Of a stretch of DNA of 64,000 nt, positions 20,686 through 29,658 are shown piece after piece (the first letter of the stretch is position 1; each line of letters begins with the position of its first letter). The stretch comes from Chitinophagaceae bacterium. GTDB lineage: Bacteria; Bacteroidota; Bacteroidia; Chitinophagales; Chitinophagaceae. Both the position numbers and the translations under genes were made by a program. Below the pieces are notes generated by a model. It saw only the letters and a list, made by a program, of their open reading frames with translations, was not told where the DNA came from and ran no database searches. Where the stretch lies: positions 1 to 64,000 of the forward strand of contig JADBXP010000003.1 of assembly GCA_020403455.1 (NCBI GenBank), written 5' to 3'.

Positions 20686-22326
20686 ATGAAGCGTATAGTA
20701 TTGGTTTTTCTATCCTGGCTGATGATATTTTCTGCCGGTGCACAACAAGTAACTCTATTTGCGGACTGTAGTTTTAGGGGTTACTCAGTTAGTCTAGGTC
20801 CTGGCAACTATAGTTCAGGGCAGCATAGATTTCCTCTCCGGGAACTTTCTTCCATCAATATTCCTCCGGGAATGGTTGTCAACCTTTTCAACAGAGATTT
20901 TTTCAATGGTCAATACATCACCTTGAATCAATCTACCGCTTGTTTACTTGCTGAGCAGTTTAATGATCAGATGGTTTCTATACAGGTATTATCTACCGGT
21001 TTTGTTAACCAGGTATTTGATGCCCCTGTCGTTTTACACAATAGATGCAATTTTCAAGGTGCACAAGAGAGATTACAGGAAGGCGTCTATAATAATATCA
21101 ATATGGGTTTTGTTACCATCCAATCAATCCGTGTAGCACCCGGCTTTGGAATAATCGTGCGGAAGGAAACGGGGTATGGTAACAATATTACTGTCATGAA
21201 TGAAGAATTCCGATCCGATCAAAATTGTCTCCGTATTTTATGGGGTGCTGCAATTAAATCCATCTTTGTTTACCGGTTGGGTAATGTAAATGCCGGACAT
21301 TGGGGGCAGGTGCCAACTCAGCCGCAGGCAGTTCAGCAATTTCAACAGGGTTCCGTGGTGTATACAGAACCATTTTACAGGGGAAGAACCCAGATTCTGT
21401 ACCCCGGGGCATACCATGGTTATCAATTGAACCAGGTAGGTGAGAATTCGATTTCTTCTATTATGCTGGCACCTGGTTACCGGGCCATTGCATACAGCGG
21501 ATCTAACTTCGATGGTGCCTCTGTTGTTATCAATAATTCCAATAATAATTTGCATGCCGGGTTTCCTAGCTGGGGCAATCGGATTCGTTCCATCATCGTA
21601 GAGAGACTGGGACATCAGCCAACTGTTATACAGCCAGTAGGCCCTCCTCCTCCGCCTCCACAGCCAGTTATCAATAACAATCCCAATGCCGTGGTCATGT
21701 ATGCAGATGCTAATTTCAGTGGAGCAGCGCAACAATTCACGATTGGCAACTATCGGGGCTATCAGTTGAATGTGGTGGGTCAGCGAACCATATCTTCTGT
21801 AAGTATTCCACCCGGACTAAAAGTAGTTGCTTACGAAGGTGCTGAGTTCAATGGCGCTTCGCGGGAAATTTTGACTACCGTTAGTAATTTGGTTCAGGAA
21901 GGCATGGGTTGGAATGACAGGATATCTTCTTTTTCCGTTCAACGCAACAACGGACAACCCCCGGTGATCGGTAGGCCCGAGCCGGTACCTACAGGTGGCA
22001 GACCTGAGCCAATGCCACCGGGCAGACCACAACCGGCTAATTCCAACCAACCCAGTGGTGTTATGATCTATTCAGATGCTTATTTTGCGGGTCCGGCACA
22101 GCAATTAATGATGGGCCATACCAATGGAAATCAGTTGACCATGGTGCCGGCTGGAACCATTTCATCCATTAAAATTCCTCCCGGTTTTAAAGTAACAGTT
22201 TACGAGGGATTCAATTTTGATGGAGATTATCGAATCCTGACCTATACCATTGATAATTTTGCTGCTGAAGGACAAGGCAAATGGAATAAGAGAATCCATT
22301 CATTCATAGTGGAGCGCGCTCAGTAG
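20686..22326 (+). CDS. Secreted beta/gamma-crystallin repeat protein
   Basis: The start is taken at ATG 20686, where a clean signal peptide begins (MKRIVLVFLSWLMIFSAGAQ). The 546-residue mature product has about five beta/gamma-crystallin-type domains. Each opens 'V.LYADANF.G' and contains 'YRGYQLN', 'ISS(I/V).IPPG.KV..YEG..F.G' and 'W.DRI.S..V'. Linkers are rich in Pro and Gly (VGPPPPPPQPV and a run near residues 435-465). Microbial domains of this fold often bind calcium at N/D-N/D-x-x-S/T-S motifs; here TISSV and SISSI sites are present. It lies 65 bases after the PorE-like gene on the same strand and may belong to the same unit. Extracellular or periplasmic location is expected; function is unknown. 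Confidence 0.8.
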   Translation: MKRIVLVFLSWLMIFSAGAQQVTLFADCSFRGYSVSLGPGNYSSGQHRFPLRELSSINIPPGMVVNLFNRDFFNGQYITLNQSTACLLAEQFNDQMVSIQVLSTGFVNQVFDAPVVLHNRCNFQGAQERLQEGVYNNINMGFVTIQSIRVAPGFGIIVRKETGYGNNITVMNEEFRSDQNCLRILWGAAIKSIFVYRLGNVNAGHWGQVPTQPQAVQQFQQGSVVYTEPFYRGRTQILYPGAYHGYQLNQVGENSISSIMLAPGYRAIAYSGSNFDGASVVINNSNNNLHAGFPSWGNRIRSIIVERLGHQPTVIQPVGPPPPPPQPVINNNPNAVVMYADANFSGAAQQFTIGNYRGYQLNVVGQRTISSVSIPPGLKVVAYEGAEFNGASREILTTVSNLVQEGMGWNDRISSFSVQRNNGQPPVIGRPEPVPTGGRPEPMPPGRPQPANSNQPSGVMIYSDAYFAGPAQQLMMGHTNGNQLTMVPAGTISSIKIPPGFKVTVYEGFNFDGDYRILTYTIDNFAAEGQGKWNKRIHSFIVERAQ

Positions 22327-22368
22327 GGGCGGTGGAAAACAAGAGAATGAATTCGTTAAGCGAAATCG

Positions 22369-22620
22369 CTAACTCTTGCTGAATTTGTTGGGACGTTGTT
22401 TTTTAACAACTGCCAGCAGATGTCGAACATTCACTACTTCATTTATTTCTGATGATGGAAGAGAAATTTTCCATGCCTGCTCTATTGAATTCAGCAGATA
22501 ATCCCATTCCCATTCAGACATTTCCAGGTCCTTTTTCAAATTGGTGGAGGGAGATAATGTTGCGCTGTCAATATTCAGTTTTTGTTCCAGCAGCCTGCGA
22601 AGAGTGATAATTGGTTGCAT
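22369..22620 (-). CDS. Acyl carrier protein-like, without the carrier serine
   Basis: The 83-residue protein has the helical pattern of an acyl carrier protein: LRRLLEQKLNID, then STNLKKDLEMSEWEWDYLL, then SIEQAWKISLP, then VNVRHLLAVV. In true ACPs the second helix starts with DSL, whose Ser carries phosphopantetheine. Here the aligned residues are S-E-W, so the attachment serine is replaced by Glu. It could be a structural or regulatory ACP-fold protein that cannot hold an acyl chain. It stands alone, convergent with the crystallin gene, and no fatty-acid or polyketide gene is near. Confidence 0.55.
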   Translation of the reverse strand: MQPIITLRRLLEQKLNIDSATLSPSTNLKKDLEMSEWEWDYLLNSIEQAWKISLPSSEINEVVNVRHLLAVVKKQRPNKFSKS

Positions 22621-22776
22621 AAATGCGGTTTATATCTTGATAGATACGTACCGGAAACAAAAATGCTGCCACTTGGATGTGAAAAAAAGCCAAAATTTTC
22701 TCAAAAAATAAATATAATTATATATTATACATAAGCAAATAGCTATAATAAATAAATATATAATTTAAAAAATAAT

Positions 22777-23550
22777 TTATAATTCCCTCACCCATATATT
22801 TTTAAAGCTTATAGGTTCGCTTGGATCCCCATGTGCTTGCAGTCTGATAGGAGCGGCTCCGTGGGGTCTGTAAACGGGTGGACCTGTGTAAGGGGTATCG
22901 CCCTTTAAAATAGAATTATTTTGAATAAGAATGCCGTTGTGTAAGGCGGTGATTGTGCCCGGGGATTCTACACTTCCATCCGCACGAAAGCGGGGAGCCT
23001 TCCAAATAACATCATAGGTCTGCCATTCCCCGGGTGGTTTACAGGCATTAATCAATGGGGGATATTGTTTGTAGATACTGCCTGCCTGGCCATTTACATA
23101 GGTACTATTGTTATAATTGTCCAAGATTTGTAATTCATAACCGCCGGCACCCTCTTTCACTTCCAGCGATGCCAGAAATAGTCCGCTATTCCCTCTTGCT
23201 TGTCCGGTACCGGAAATATGGTTGGGTATTTTGTATTCAAGATGTAATTGAAAGTCAGTGAATTTCCTCTTGGTTCGAATGTCTCCGGCCTTTTTGTTGA
23301 CTGTCATGATACCATCTTCCAATATCCAGCCGGCTGGTCCACCTTCAGGTTTGTTGGCTTCCCATTGTGACAGGTCATTTCCTATGAGCAATTCTATGGC
23401 ATCGGAGGGTGCTTGTCCGGCCTCTTTACCCGGGGTTACGATGCGCGGAACCGGTGAATAATACTCGGTTTCTTTTGGGTCATATTTTTTTTGTCCTATA
23501 CATGCTGTGAATGAGAGAATGCATAAGAAGAAAATGCTTTTCTTTTTCAT
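22777..23550 (-). CDS. DUF1080 (3-keto-disaccharide hydrolase family) lipoprotein
   Basis: The 257-residue protein has a lipoprotein signal peptide (FLCILSFTAC, Cys about 17) and one concanavalin-like DUF1080 domain. Visible marks are IELLIGNDLSQWE near the start, GWILEDGIMTV, GNSGLFL, GGYELQILDNY, GEWQTYDVIWKAPRF and the closing ISFKNIWVREL. This family is annotated as 3-keto-disaccharide hydrolase: it cleaves glycosides after oxidation of a sugar at C3. The oxidoreductase gene ends 9 bases upstream, so the two form an operon that could oxidise and then cleave a glycoside in the periplasm. The substrate cannot be told from sequence. Confidence 0.88.
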   Translation of the reverse strand: MKKKSIFFLCILSFTACIGQKKYDPKETEYYSPVPRIVTPGKEAGQAPSDAIELLIGNDLSQWEANKPEGGPAGWILEDGIMTVNKKAGDIRTKRKFTDFQLHLEYKIPNHISGTGQARGNSGLFLASLEVKEGAGGYELQILDNYNNSTYVNGQAGSIYKQYPPLINACKPPGEWQTYDVIWKAPRFRADGSVESPGTITALHNGILIQNNSILKGDTPYTGPPVYRPHGAAPIRLQAHGDPSEPISFKNIWVREL

Positions 23551-23559
23551 GCTGATTTT

Positions 23560-24888
23560 TTACAATTGAGGAAGTTGATAACCATTGTGGTAGGGCTTCA
23601 TGAGATAAGCTGAATTGATGCTGTTGTCTGTAAATTTTTGTTGACTTTTATCCCAGTAGAGTTTTTGTCCGCTGCGATACGAGATGTTACCCATTTGAGC
23701 AATTGAAGCTACATCTGATCCATCACGGATTGAGCATTTCAAAGCTGATAAGTTTCTTGATTCAATAACATCAATGAAATTCTGCCAATGCTTTAGAACG
23801 CCGTTATCAGTAGAGGGGTGTAATGGCTCGATAATTTTATTTTTACTTTGTTTTTCTTCAATAATTTCCCAACCATTCCTATTCAGTATAAGGGTTCCAT
23901 TGTTTCCAATAAAGGCAATCCCATGGTCCCTGCCATAGGACCCATTGTCAATTCCCATTGCAGAATCCCAAACAAGGTTGAATGAGTCGAACTCGTAAAG
24001 ACTGGTTAGCGTATCAGGTGTTTCCTCTGCCAGTTCGGGGTAGGCAAATTTTCCGCCCAATCCCACAACACTTACCGGTGAGTTTGCTTTCATCCCCAAA
24101 AGAGCATAGTCGAGTATGTGTACTCCCCAATCGGTCATCAGTCCGCCTGCATAATCCCAAAACCAGCGAAAATGAAAATGAAAGCGACTGGCATTGAAAG
24201 GTTTCTGTTGGGCTGGTCCCAGCCAAAGAGGGTAATCAACTCCCGGAGGTGGGGGAGTATCCGCAACAACCGGTTGAGGCCGCATCCAGCCCTGGTAGCA
24301 CCATACTTTCACAGTTCTGATGTTTCCCAGTTTTCCACTGTGTACCATTTCAATGGCATCTGTAAAATGTTGCTGACTACGCTGCCACTGACCGACTTGG
24401 ACTACATTTCCATAGCGCTCCTGTGCTGCCACCATGCGCCGGCACTCTTCTATCGAGTTACCAGCAGGTTTTTCTACATAAACATGCTTCCCCGCCTGGC
24501 AGGCATGTATCATCATCAGGGCATGCCAATGATCGGGAGTGCCGATGATCACTACATCGACGTTTTTGTCATCTAGTAATGACCTGTAATCTTTGTATCG
24601 TTGAACTCCCTTTGTGGGTATATTTTTTTCACCCATTTCCTTCCATCTTTTGTCCATCACTGCTTCATCCACTTCACAAAGTGCTGAGATGGCAACTCCG
24701 GGAATTTGAATGGCAGTCAATGCATTGGCCCATCCCATGCCATTCAATCCGATAACGCCAATACGAATCCGAAGATGTGTATTGTTTTTCAAGGCACCGG
24801 CATAATTTTTTGCCCACAACAAATCGGAGAAAATTACACCTCCGGCAAGTAATGCCGATTGACGCAGGAAATCTTTTCTATTGCCCAT
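23560..24888 (-). CDS. Gfo/Idh/MocA family oxidoreductase, secreted
   Basis: The 442-residue protein starts with a twin-arginine-like leader (GNRKDFLRQSALLAGG; RK replaces RR), as in many Bacteroidota Gfo/Idh proteins. The Rossmann start is RIGVIGLNGMGWANA, followed by VVIIGTPDHWH and the family motif YVEKPAGNS, where the Lys is catalytic. The C-terminal half (WDYAGGLMTDWGVHILDYAL) is the substrate-binding alpha/beta domain. These NAD(P)-dependent enzymes oxidise or reduce sugars. Placed directly upstream of the DUF1080 gene, the likely role is C3 oxidation of a glycoside before hydrolysis. The proposed joint pathway is inference from adjacency. Confidence 0.9.
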   Translation of the reverse strand: MGNRKDFLRQSALLAGGVIFSDLLWAKNYAGALKNNTHLRIRIGVIGLNGMGWANALTAIQIPGVAISALCEVDEAVMDKRWKEMGEKNIPTKGVQRYKDYRSLLDDKNVDVVIIGTPDHWHALMMIHACQAGKHVYVEKPAGNSIEECRRMVAAQERYGNVVQVGQWQRSQQHFTDAIEMVHSGKLGNIRTVKVWCYQGWMRPQPVVADTPPPPGVDYPLWLGPAQQKPFNASRFHFHFRWFWDYAGGLMTDWGVHILDYALLGMKANSPVSVVGLGGKFAYPELAEETPDTLTSLYEFDSFNLVWDSAMGIDNGSYGRDHGIAFIGNNGTLILNRNGWEIIEEKQSKNKIIEPLHPSTDNGVLKHWQNFIDVIESRNLSALKCSIRDGSDVASIAQMGNISYRSGQKLYWDKSQQKFTDNSINSAYLMKPYHNGYQLPQL

Positions 24889-25127
24889 GAATGATTTTTT
24901 TAGACTACATTAAGTTACTCATTTTTTCCATTGTAGCAGAAAAAGTCGGAAATGATTTCTTTAAAAAAAGACAGTATCTGATTTGTATCAGCTCAATATG
25001 CAATTCATTCCCACCAACATAAAGCACAGAATAGCTGGGATATTTACAAGTATTTACTGAGTGCAGCGGTATCGATGGAGCAGCGTAGTAGACAGAACAA
25101 ATTTATTCCAACCACAGAGTTAACCCA

Positions 25128-26033
25128 TTAAATGGATTGTAACACTTGATAATTTTCCGGGTCATAATCTTTTAGAAAGATTCGAAGGCATTCTACAATT
25201 GAAGGCAGACTTCCATCAATTTGTCGGCGCATCAATTGTCCGACAGGGATGTATAAATAGTTAATGGGGATGACTTTGAAAGATTGAATTTCTTTTGGCG
25301 TAAACAGTTTTTCACTTGCATGGTAACTTGCCATATTGCCATCAAATGTGCTGTCATGGAGTGCTTTTTCCTTGTAATCTTCACATAATCTTTGCCATTC
25401 GTCTTTTTTATCAACTAATATATACTTGATTAGCTTGACATAGTCAGTCATGTATTTTTTTGCTCCCACTTTATACATGAATCCATAGGTAACATGTTGA
25501 AATCTGTTATTAGGGCCTCCATAATATCTATTGAATGCTCTTAGAACGGCACTTCCCGACCAAAAGTGCCAGTTCTCTTTTTTTGCAGTTATTTTTATTT
25601 CTTTGAATGGTGATAAGCCAAATTCTTTTTTAAACTCACTTACGAATTTATCCGCAGGATAATCTGCATTGAAAAGATCTCGAGTAAATTTATAGAGAAA
25701 CCCCGGAGCTCCGTAGAAAGAACTTTCTACACTGCGAATCAGGTATTTCCCATTTGATTTCGAAATGCTTTCTCCAATTCCTGTCGAGTCGCTGAATCGG
25801 GTCAAAGTATCGGGATAAAAACTGGGCTCAAAACGATGCTGATGACCTGGATTTGAACGGCTTGCTGCCAATTGCAGGGATGCTGCATCAGTTTCTGAGT
25901 CGAGGAACTGATGAAAGATCAATTTATACTGTTTGTTTTTAATTGGGTCTGTGGAAGCGAACGAGAAGCAAATGATGGCGGATAAGAACAATAGCAAAAC
26001 ATTCGCCTTTTGAGTGCGGGTGGTTTCGGACAT
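25128..26033 (-). CDS. Hypothetical exported protein
   Basis: I do not recognise this 301-residue protein. It has an N-terminal hydrophobic segment (NVLLLFLSAIICFSFAS), either a signal peptide or a membrane anchor. The rest is soluble and mixed alpha/beta, with aromatic-rich stretches (SFYGAPGFLYKFTRDLFNAD, ENWHFWSGSAVLRAFNRYYG) and a C-terminal helix with IVECLRIFLKDY. No catalytic motif or repeat stands out. It follows dapA on the same strand after about 70 bases, but nothing suggests a role in lysine synthesis. The 239 bases before the next gene hold nothing I can name. Confidence 0.6.
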   Translation of the reverse strand: MSETTRTQKANVLLLFLSAIICFSFASTDPIKNKQYKLIFHQFLDSETDAASLQLAASRSNPGHQHRFEPSFYPDTLTRFSDSTGIGESISKSNGKYLIRSVESSFYGAPGFLYKFTRDLFNADYPADKFVSEFKKEFGLSPFKEIKITAKKENWHFWSGSAVLRAFNRYYGGPNNRFQHVTYGFMYKVGAKKYMTDYVKLIKYILVDKKDEWQRLCEDYKEKALHDSTFDGNMASYHASEKLFTPKEIQSFKVIPINYLYIPVGQLMRRQIDGSLPSIVECLRIFLKDYDPENYQVLQSI

Positions 26034-26104
26034 AGGATTATTTTACAAACCCCAAGTTACAAGTTTAACTTATTGTAACAAGTCTGGCATCCCGCATGAA
26101 TTTG

Positions 26105-27001
26105 TTAATTATTTTGTAGTGCTTCCCAACATTTTTGAACATTGTCAAATATAGGTTGGCTCAGGGGAACCAGCGGTAAGCGCAACTGATTTTTCAGCAA
26201 TCCCTGAAGATGTAAAAATGCCTTTACGCCGGCAGGATTGTTTTCAGCGAATAAGAGATCGTAAACCGGAAGCAGTCTATTATTGATTATTCTTGCCTCA
26301 TCAAAATTGCCTGCAAGGCAGTAGCGAACCATCGAGGAAAATGCAGCGGGATAGGCATTGGCAGCAACACTGATTACACCATCCATACCAGCTGCTAACA
26401 AAGGAAGAGAAAGTGCATCATCGCCACTTATTACCAGAAAGTTTTCCGGTTTTTCTTGTAGGATCACCGCACATTGGTCCATCATGCCACTGGCTTCTTT
26501 GATTCCGACTATATTGGATAATGTTGCCAATCGGAGTGTTGTGTCGGCTGTCATATTGCGACCTGTTCTTCCCGGTACATTGTAGAGGAGAATCGGTAGG
26601 GGGGAGGACTCGGCCATGGAACGATAATGCAGATAAATGCCTTCTTGTGAGGGTTTGTTGTAGGCAGGTGAAACACTGAGTATGGCAGCTGCTTTATCAA
26701 GAGGCAGCTGTTCCAATTCCTGAATGACAGCTTTGGTATAATTGCCACCTATGCCGGCAACTACAGGTATTCTGCCTGCAACAGTTTCATAGGTGAATTG
26801 AAGAATATCTTTTTTTTCTGATTTGTCCAATACAGGTGTTTCTCCTGTGGTGCCCAAGGAAACAATGTACTCAACTCCACCCTTGATCAAAAAATTGATG
26901 ATATTGCCTAGGGCAGGGAAATCTATTTGCTCTTTCTCATCAAATGGAGTGACAATGGCTACACCTGTTCCGCGAAGTTGATGAAGAGTGGAGTTGGACA
27001 T
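26105..27001 (-). CDS. dapA: 4-hydroxy-tetrahydrodipicolinate synthase
   Basis: The 298-residue protein is full length for DapA, a TIM-barrel lyase that condenses pyruvate with aspartate semialdehyde at the start of the diaminopimelate/lysine branch. Visible marks are the substrate loop GTTGE (50-54), the catalytic Tyr in LLYNVPGRTG (Tyr140, with Arg145) and the Schiff-base Lys in IVGIKEASG (Lys168). It acts in the cytoplasm and feeds peptidoglycan cross-links and lysine. It begins 45 bases after accA on the same strand, so the two are probably co-transcribed. Confidence 0.95.
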   Translation of the reverse strand: MSNSTLHQLRGTGVAIVTPFDEKEQIDFPALGNIINFLIKGGVEYIVSLGTTGETPVLDKSEKKDILQFTYETVAGRIPVVAGIGGNYTKAVIQELEQLPLDKAAAILSVSPAYNKPSQEGIYLHYRSMAESSPLPILLYNVPGRTGRNMTADTTLRLATLSNIVGIKEASGMMDQCAVILQEKPENFLVISGDDALSLPLLAAGMDGVISVAANAYPAAFSSMVRYCLAGNFDEARIINNRLLPVYDLLFAENNPAGVKAFLHLQGLLKNQLRLPLVPLSQPIFDNVQKCWEALQNN

Positions 27002-27046
27002 AGAGAGGAGAGGGAAATGGAAATGGAAATCTTCTAATTAGTTAAT

Positions 27047-28030
27047 TCATACATCTGTGGTTTCTTCCCAAAAACCCATCTTGCCATATTTTTCTATGCG
27101 CATTTGAATTCTTTGGGCGGGGTCAATGTCTTTTACCATGGCGAGGTTGCGCAGCAGGCAGGCTTTCAGGAGAGAAGCAGCCTCCTGATAATCCCAATGA
27201 GCACCTCCCAATGGTTCAGGGACGATTTCATCTACCAGGCCGAATCCTTTCATATCGGTGGCAGTTAGGCGAAGTTGTTCCGCTGCGGTTTCTTTTTTAT
27301 CCCAGCTTCTCCATAAGATAGAGCTACAGCTTTCCGGAGATATTACGGTATACCAGGTGTTTTCCATCATCAGTACACGGTCACCAACGCCAATACCCAA
27401 CGCGCCCCCGCTCGCACCTTCTCCGATGATAGCTATGATGACCGGCACTTTGAGCCGGATCATTTCGTAGATGTTTCTGGCGATGGCTTCACCCTGTCCT
27501 CTTTCTTCTGCCTCCAGTCCGGGAAATGCGCCCGGGGTATCGATCAAACAAATAATGGGTTTGTTGAATTTCTCCGCCAGTTTCATCAGTCGAAGGGCTT
27601 TTCTGTATCCCTCCGGGTTAGCCATACCGAAGTTCCGCATCTGGCGGGATTTGGTATTGATGCCTTTTTGCTGACCGATGATCATGACTGTCTCACTATC
27701 GAGTGATGCAAATCCACCCACCATGGCCTTATCATCTTTGAAGTTTCTGTCTCCGTGTAATTCCACGAAATCATGGCACATTTTGTCAATGTATTTCAGG
27801 GTATAGGGTCGGTCGGGGTGACGACTCAGTTGAACCCGTTGCCAGGGAGACAGATGGTCGGTGATCTGCTTTCGCTTCAATATGATTTCCTGTTCCAATT
27901 GGGTAATATTGGAAGAGTAATCGACTTTGGCATTTTTTTCTGCCAGTTTCCGGGTCTCCTCGATTTGTTCATATATTTCCTTGATGGGCTGTTCGAAATC
28001 GAGGAACTGTCTGTTAGGAAATTGCGGCAT
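27047..28030 (-). CDS. accA: Acetyl-CoA carboxylase carboxyltransferase subunit alpha
   Basis: The 327-residue protein is typical in length. The N-terminal helical region ([20 protein letters not shown]) and [17 protein letters not shown] are AccA signatures. The crotonase-fold core follows with GDRAYGD-like HGDRNFKDD, then [19 protein letters not shown], then [16 protein letters not shown], which forms the carboxybiotin/acetyl-CoA site. With AccD it transfers the carboxyl group from biotin to acetyl-CoA, giving malonyl-CoA for fatty acids. It is the first gene of a minus-strand pair with dapA, divergent from the tRNA-Asp. Confidence 0.96.
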   Translation of the reverse strand: MPQFPNRQFLDFEQPIKEIYEQIEETRKLAEKNAKVDYSSNITQLEQEIILKRKQITDHLSPWQRVQLSRHPDRPYTLKYIDKMCHDFVELHGDRNFKDDKAMVGGFASLDSETVMIIGQQKGINTKSRQMRNFGMANPEGYRKALRLMKLAEKFNKPIICLIDTPGAFPGLEAEERGQGEAIARNIYEMIRLKVPVIIAIIGEGASGGALGIGVGDRVLMMENTWYTVISPESCSSILWRSWDKKETAAEQLRLTATDMKGFGLVDEIVPEPLGGAHWDYQEAASLLKACLLRNLAMVKDIDPAQRIQMRIEKYGKMGFWEETTDV

Positions 28031-28084
28031 AGTATCAGATAAGGCGGTAAAAATACGTCAACATCCTTTTTTGGAAAAGATTTG

Positions 28085-28113
28085 TTTGAAGAATGAGTTT
28101 CGCCTTATATTTG
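28085..28113 (+). promoter_or_regulatory. Bacteroidota-type promoter of tRNA-Asp
   Basis: TTTG at 28085-28088 and TATATTTG at 28106-28113, 17 bases apart, match the Bacteroidota -33 TTTG / -7 TAnnTTTG consensus. They lie about 48 bases before the tRNA. Confidence 0.6.
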
Positions 28114-28160
28114 CACCCCGAAGATTACTATATTATATTTAATTTTATAATATATTTTCT

Positions 28161-28234
28161 GGATCGGTAGTTCAGTTGGTTAGAATGCCGCCCTGTCACG
28201 GCGGAGGTCGCGGGTTCGAGTCCCGTCCGGTCCG
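28161..28234 (+). tRNA. tRNA-Asp (GTC)
   Basis: The 74-base sequence folds as a cloverleaf. The acceptor GGATCGG pairs with CCGGTCC with one T-G pair, the anticodon loop reads CTGTCAC with GTC, and the T-loop is GGTTCGAGTCC. The discriminator is G, as is usual for tRNA-Asp. The terminal CCA is not encoded. Its 3' part is the left attachment site of the integrated element, which rebuilds the tRNA exactly. Confidence 0.97.
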
Positions 28235-28237
28235 CGT
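28219..28237 (+). repeat. attL, 19-bp direct repeat
   Basis: AGTCCCGTCCGGTCCGCGT overlaps the T-stem and acceptor 3' end of tRNA-Asp and is identical to 34061-34079. The match stops on both sides at these limits. Confidence 0.92.
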
Positions 28238-28246
28238 TAAAAATTA

Positions 28247-28286
28247 AAACCCTTTGTAAATCAATAACTTACAGAGGGTTTTTTTA
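28247..28286. terminator. Terminator carried by the element
   Basis: The stem AACCCTTTGTAA/TTACAGAGGGTT is followed by seven T on the plus strand and an A/T run on the other. It can end both tRNA-Asp transcription and the S41 gene. It lies inside attL, so the element brings its own replacement for the native tRNA terminator, which is now displaced to 34080. Confidence 0.75.
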
Positions 28287-28288
28287 TT

Positions 28289-28308
28289 AGTGTGAATGAT
28301 AGTGTGAA
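28289..28308 (+). repeat. Paired AGTGTGAA octamers, left end
   Basis: AGTGTGAA occurs at 28289-28296 and 28301-28308, a 12-base period. The same octamer pair with the same period and orientation lies inside the right end. These are candidate arm-type recombinase sites. Confidence 0.6.
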
Positions 28309-28384
28309 AATAATGGTCTAAAAAAATGAAATAATTTATACTTATTCCTACAATAGTAATTAAATTGAAACCCCAACTAATTAA

Positions 28385-29629
28385 TTAAAACTCTTTTTTC
28401 AATACTTGTTCTATCCAATCCGAGTCCTTACTTAAATAGATATTTGGACTTATTCCAATGGTTTCATATTGTAAATCTTTTTTCAACCCTCTCATATCTG
28501 TTGGATATACAAATAACCCTTTTGATTTTAGTGGTATTTGTCTCCCATAGTTACTTCCATAGGTAATCATACCCTCTGTATCTTCTCCAAATAAAGTAAC
28601 ATTATTATATTTTTTTAACCTGATTACAAATTGTTCGGTATTACTGACCGTCTTCCTATTGATTAAAACTTTAATTTCATTCTTTTTTGAATACCTTTTA
28701 AATAGTTTTAGAAACGGTCTTGATATTACAAAATATCCTCCATTGTTATTTCTTAAATCCAAGAGAATGACTTTTTCATTCATAGAAGATTTAAGTTCAT
28801 TGAAGAATATTGAACTTCTCTTTTTATTAGAAGGATTTACCATAAAATCACCCAATCTCACATAACGAGTATTAGAATTTATTTTATAAGAATAAAATTT
28901 TTTCAATGAATCAGGAATAAATGGATATGAATTTTTTTTTATTGTTTTACTTATGTTATAACCAAGTAACTCTCCATCTTTATATTTTTCATTCTTATTA
29001 AATTGAAGTGTTTTTTGACTAATCAAATAGTTAATTGAATGAAAATAGTTTGGACTTTTTTCTTTTAAAACAAAACACAAATCACCTTTTTCCCATATTG
29101 GATAAAGTGATTCAAGAATCATTCCATTATATACTGAATCATTTACTTTAAAAACTCCAATTTTATGGGATGATGATTGAAAATAATATATTCCTTCTAC
29201 CTCATTAGTTTGTTTGTTTTTTAGAGAAAGTTCTAATGAATCTATATTGATTTTGACTTTTGGATGATTTAATATGTAATCTTTTTTAAGGAATTTACTA
29301 ACATATAATTTGTCAGAATATCTTTCCCAATCAAATGAGGTATCAGGTATATATTGTAAAACAAAATGATTATCGTTTATTTGTCCTACCAATTCACTTA
29401 AAATTTCAAAGTGTTGAAGTTCTGTGTTCTTTTCATCTACTTTTAAAGTCAATTTTTCATATAATTTATCAAACTCTTTTTTTCTCTGTCCTTTTATTTG
29501 ACTTTTAAAAGAGGGAGTTTTTTTTATAATATCTTTTAGGATAGTTAAGTCATTCAACCTATTCTGTGAAAAAGAAATATAAGGTAATAAGAGAAGTATG
29601 ATGTAAAGAAAAAAATGATTTTTTTTCAT
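28385..29629 (-). CDS. Secreted S41 family peptidase-like protein
   Basis: The 414-residue protein has a signal peptide (MKKNHFFLYIILLLLPYISF). The C-terminal half carries S41 (C-terminal processing peptidase) marks: VILLDLRNNNGGYFVISRPF matches the conserved DLR-N-GG strand, and TVSNTEQFV aligns with the T-x-S-x-x-E segment holding the catalytic Ser. No PDZ domain is obvious; the N-terminal 200 residues are helical and unassigned. It lies at the attL end of the tRNA-Asp element and is probably cargo, not a mobility gene. Like the rest of the element it is very AT-rich and lysine-rich. The substrate is unknown. Confidence 0.75.
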   Translation of the reverse strand: MKKNHFFLYIILLLLPYISFSQNRLNDLTILKDIIKKTPSFKSQIKGQRKKEFDKLYEKLTLKVDEKNTELQHFEILSELVGQINDNHFVLQYIPDTSFDWERYSDKLYVSKFLKKDYILNHPKVKINIDSLELSLKNKQTNEVEGIYYFQSSSHKIGVFKVNDSVYNGMILESLYPIWEKGDLCFVLKEKSPNYFHSINYLISQKTLQFNKNEKYKDGELLGYNISKTIKKNSYPFIPDSLKKFYSYKINSNTRYVRLGDFMVNPSNKKRSSIFFNELKSSMNEKVILLDLRNNNGGYFVISRPFLKLFKRYSKKNEIKVLINRKTVSNTEQFVIRLKKYNNVTLFGEDTEGMITYGSNYGRQIPLKSKGLFVYPTDMRGLKKDLQYETIGISPNIYLSKDSDWIEQVLKKEF

Positions 29630-29658
29630 AGTTAGATAATGATTGATATAATGTAAAA

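Noticed and set aside
22360-22376. Short palindrome AGCGAAATCGCT as a terminator
   Set aside because: Stem too short and no T run on either side.
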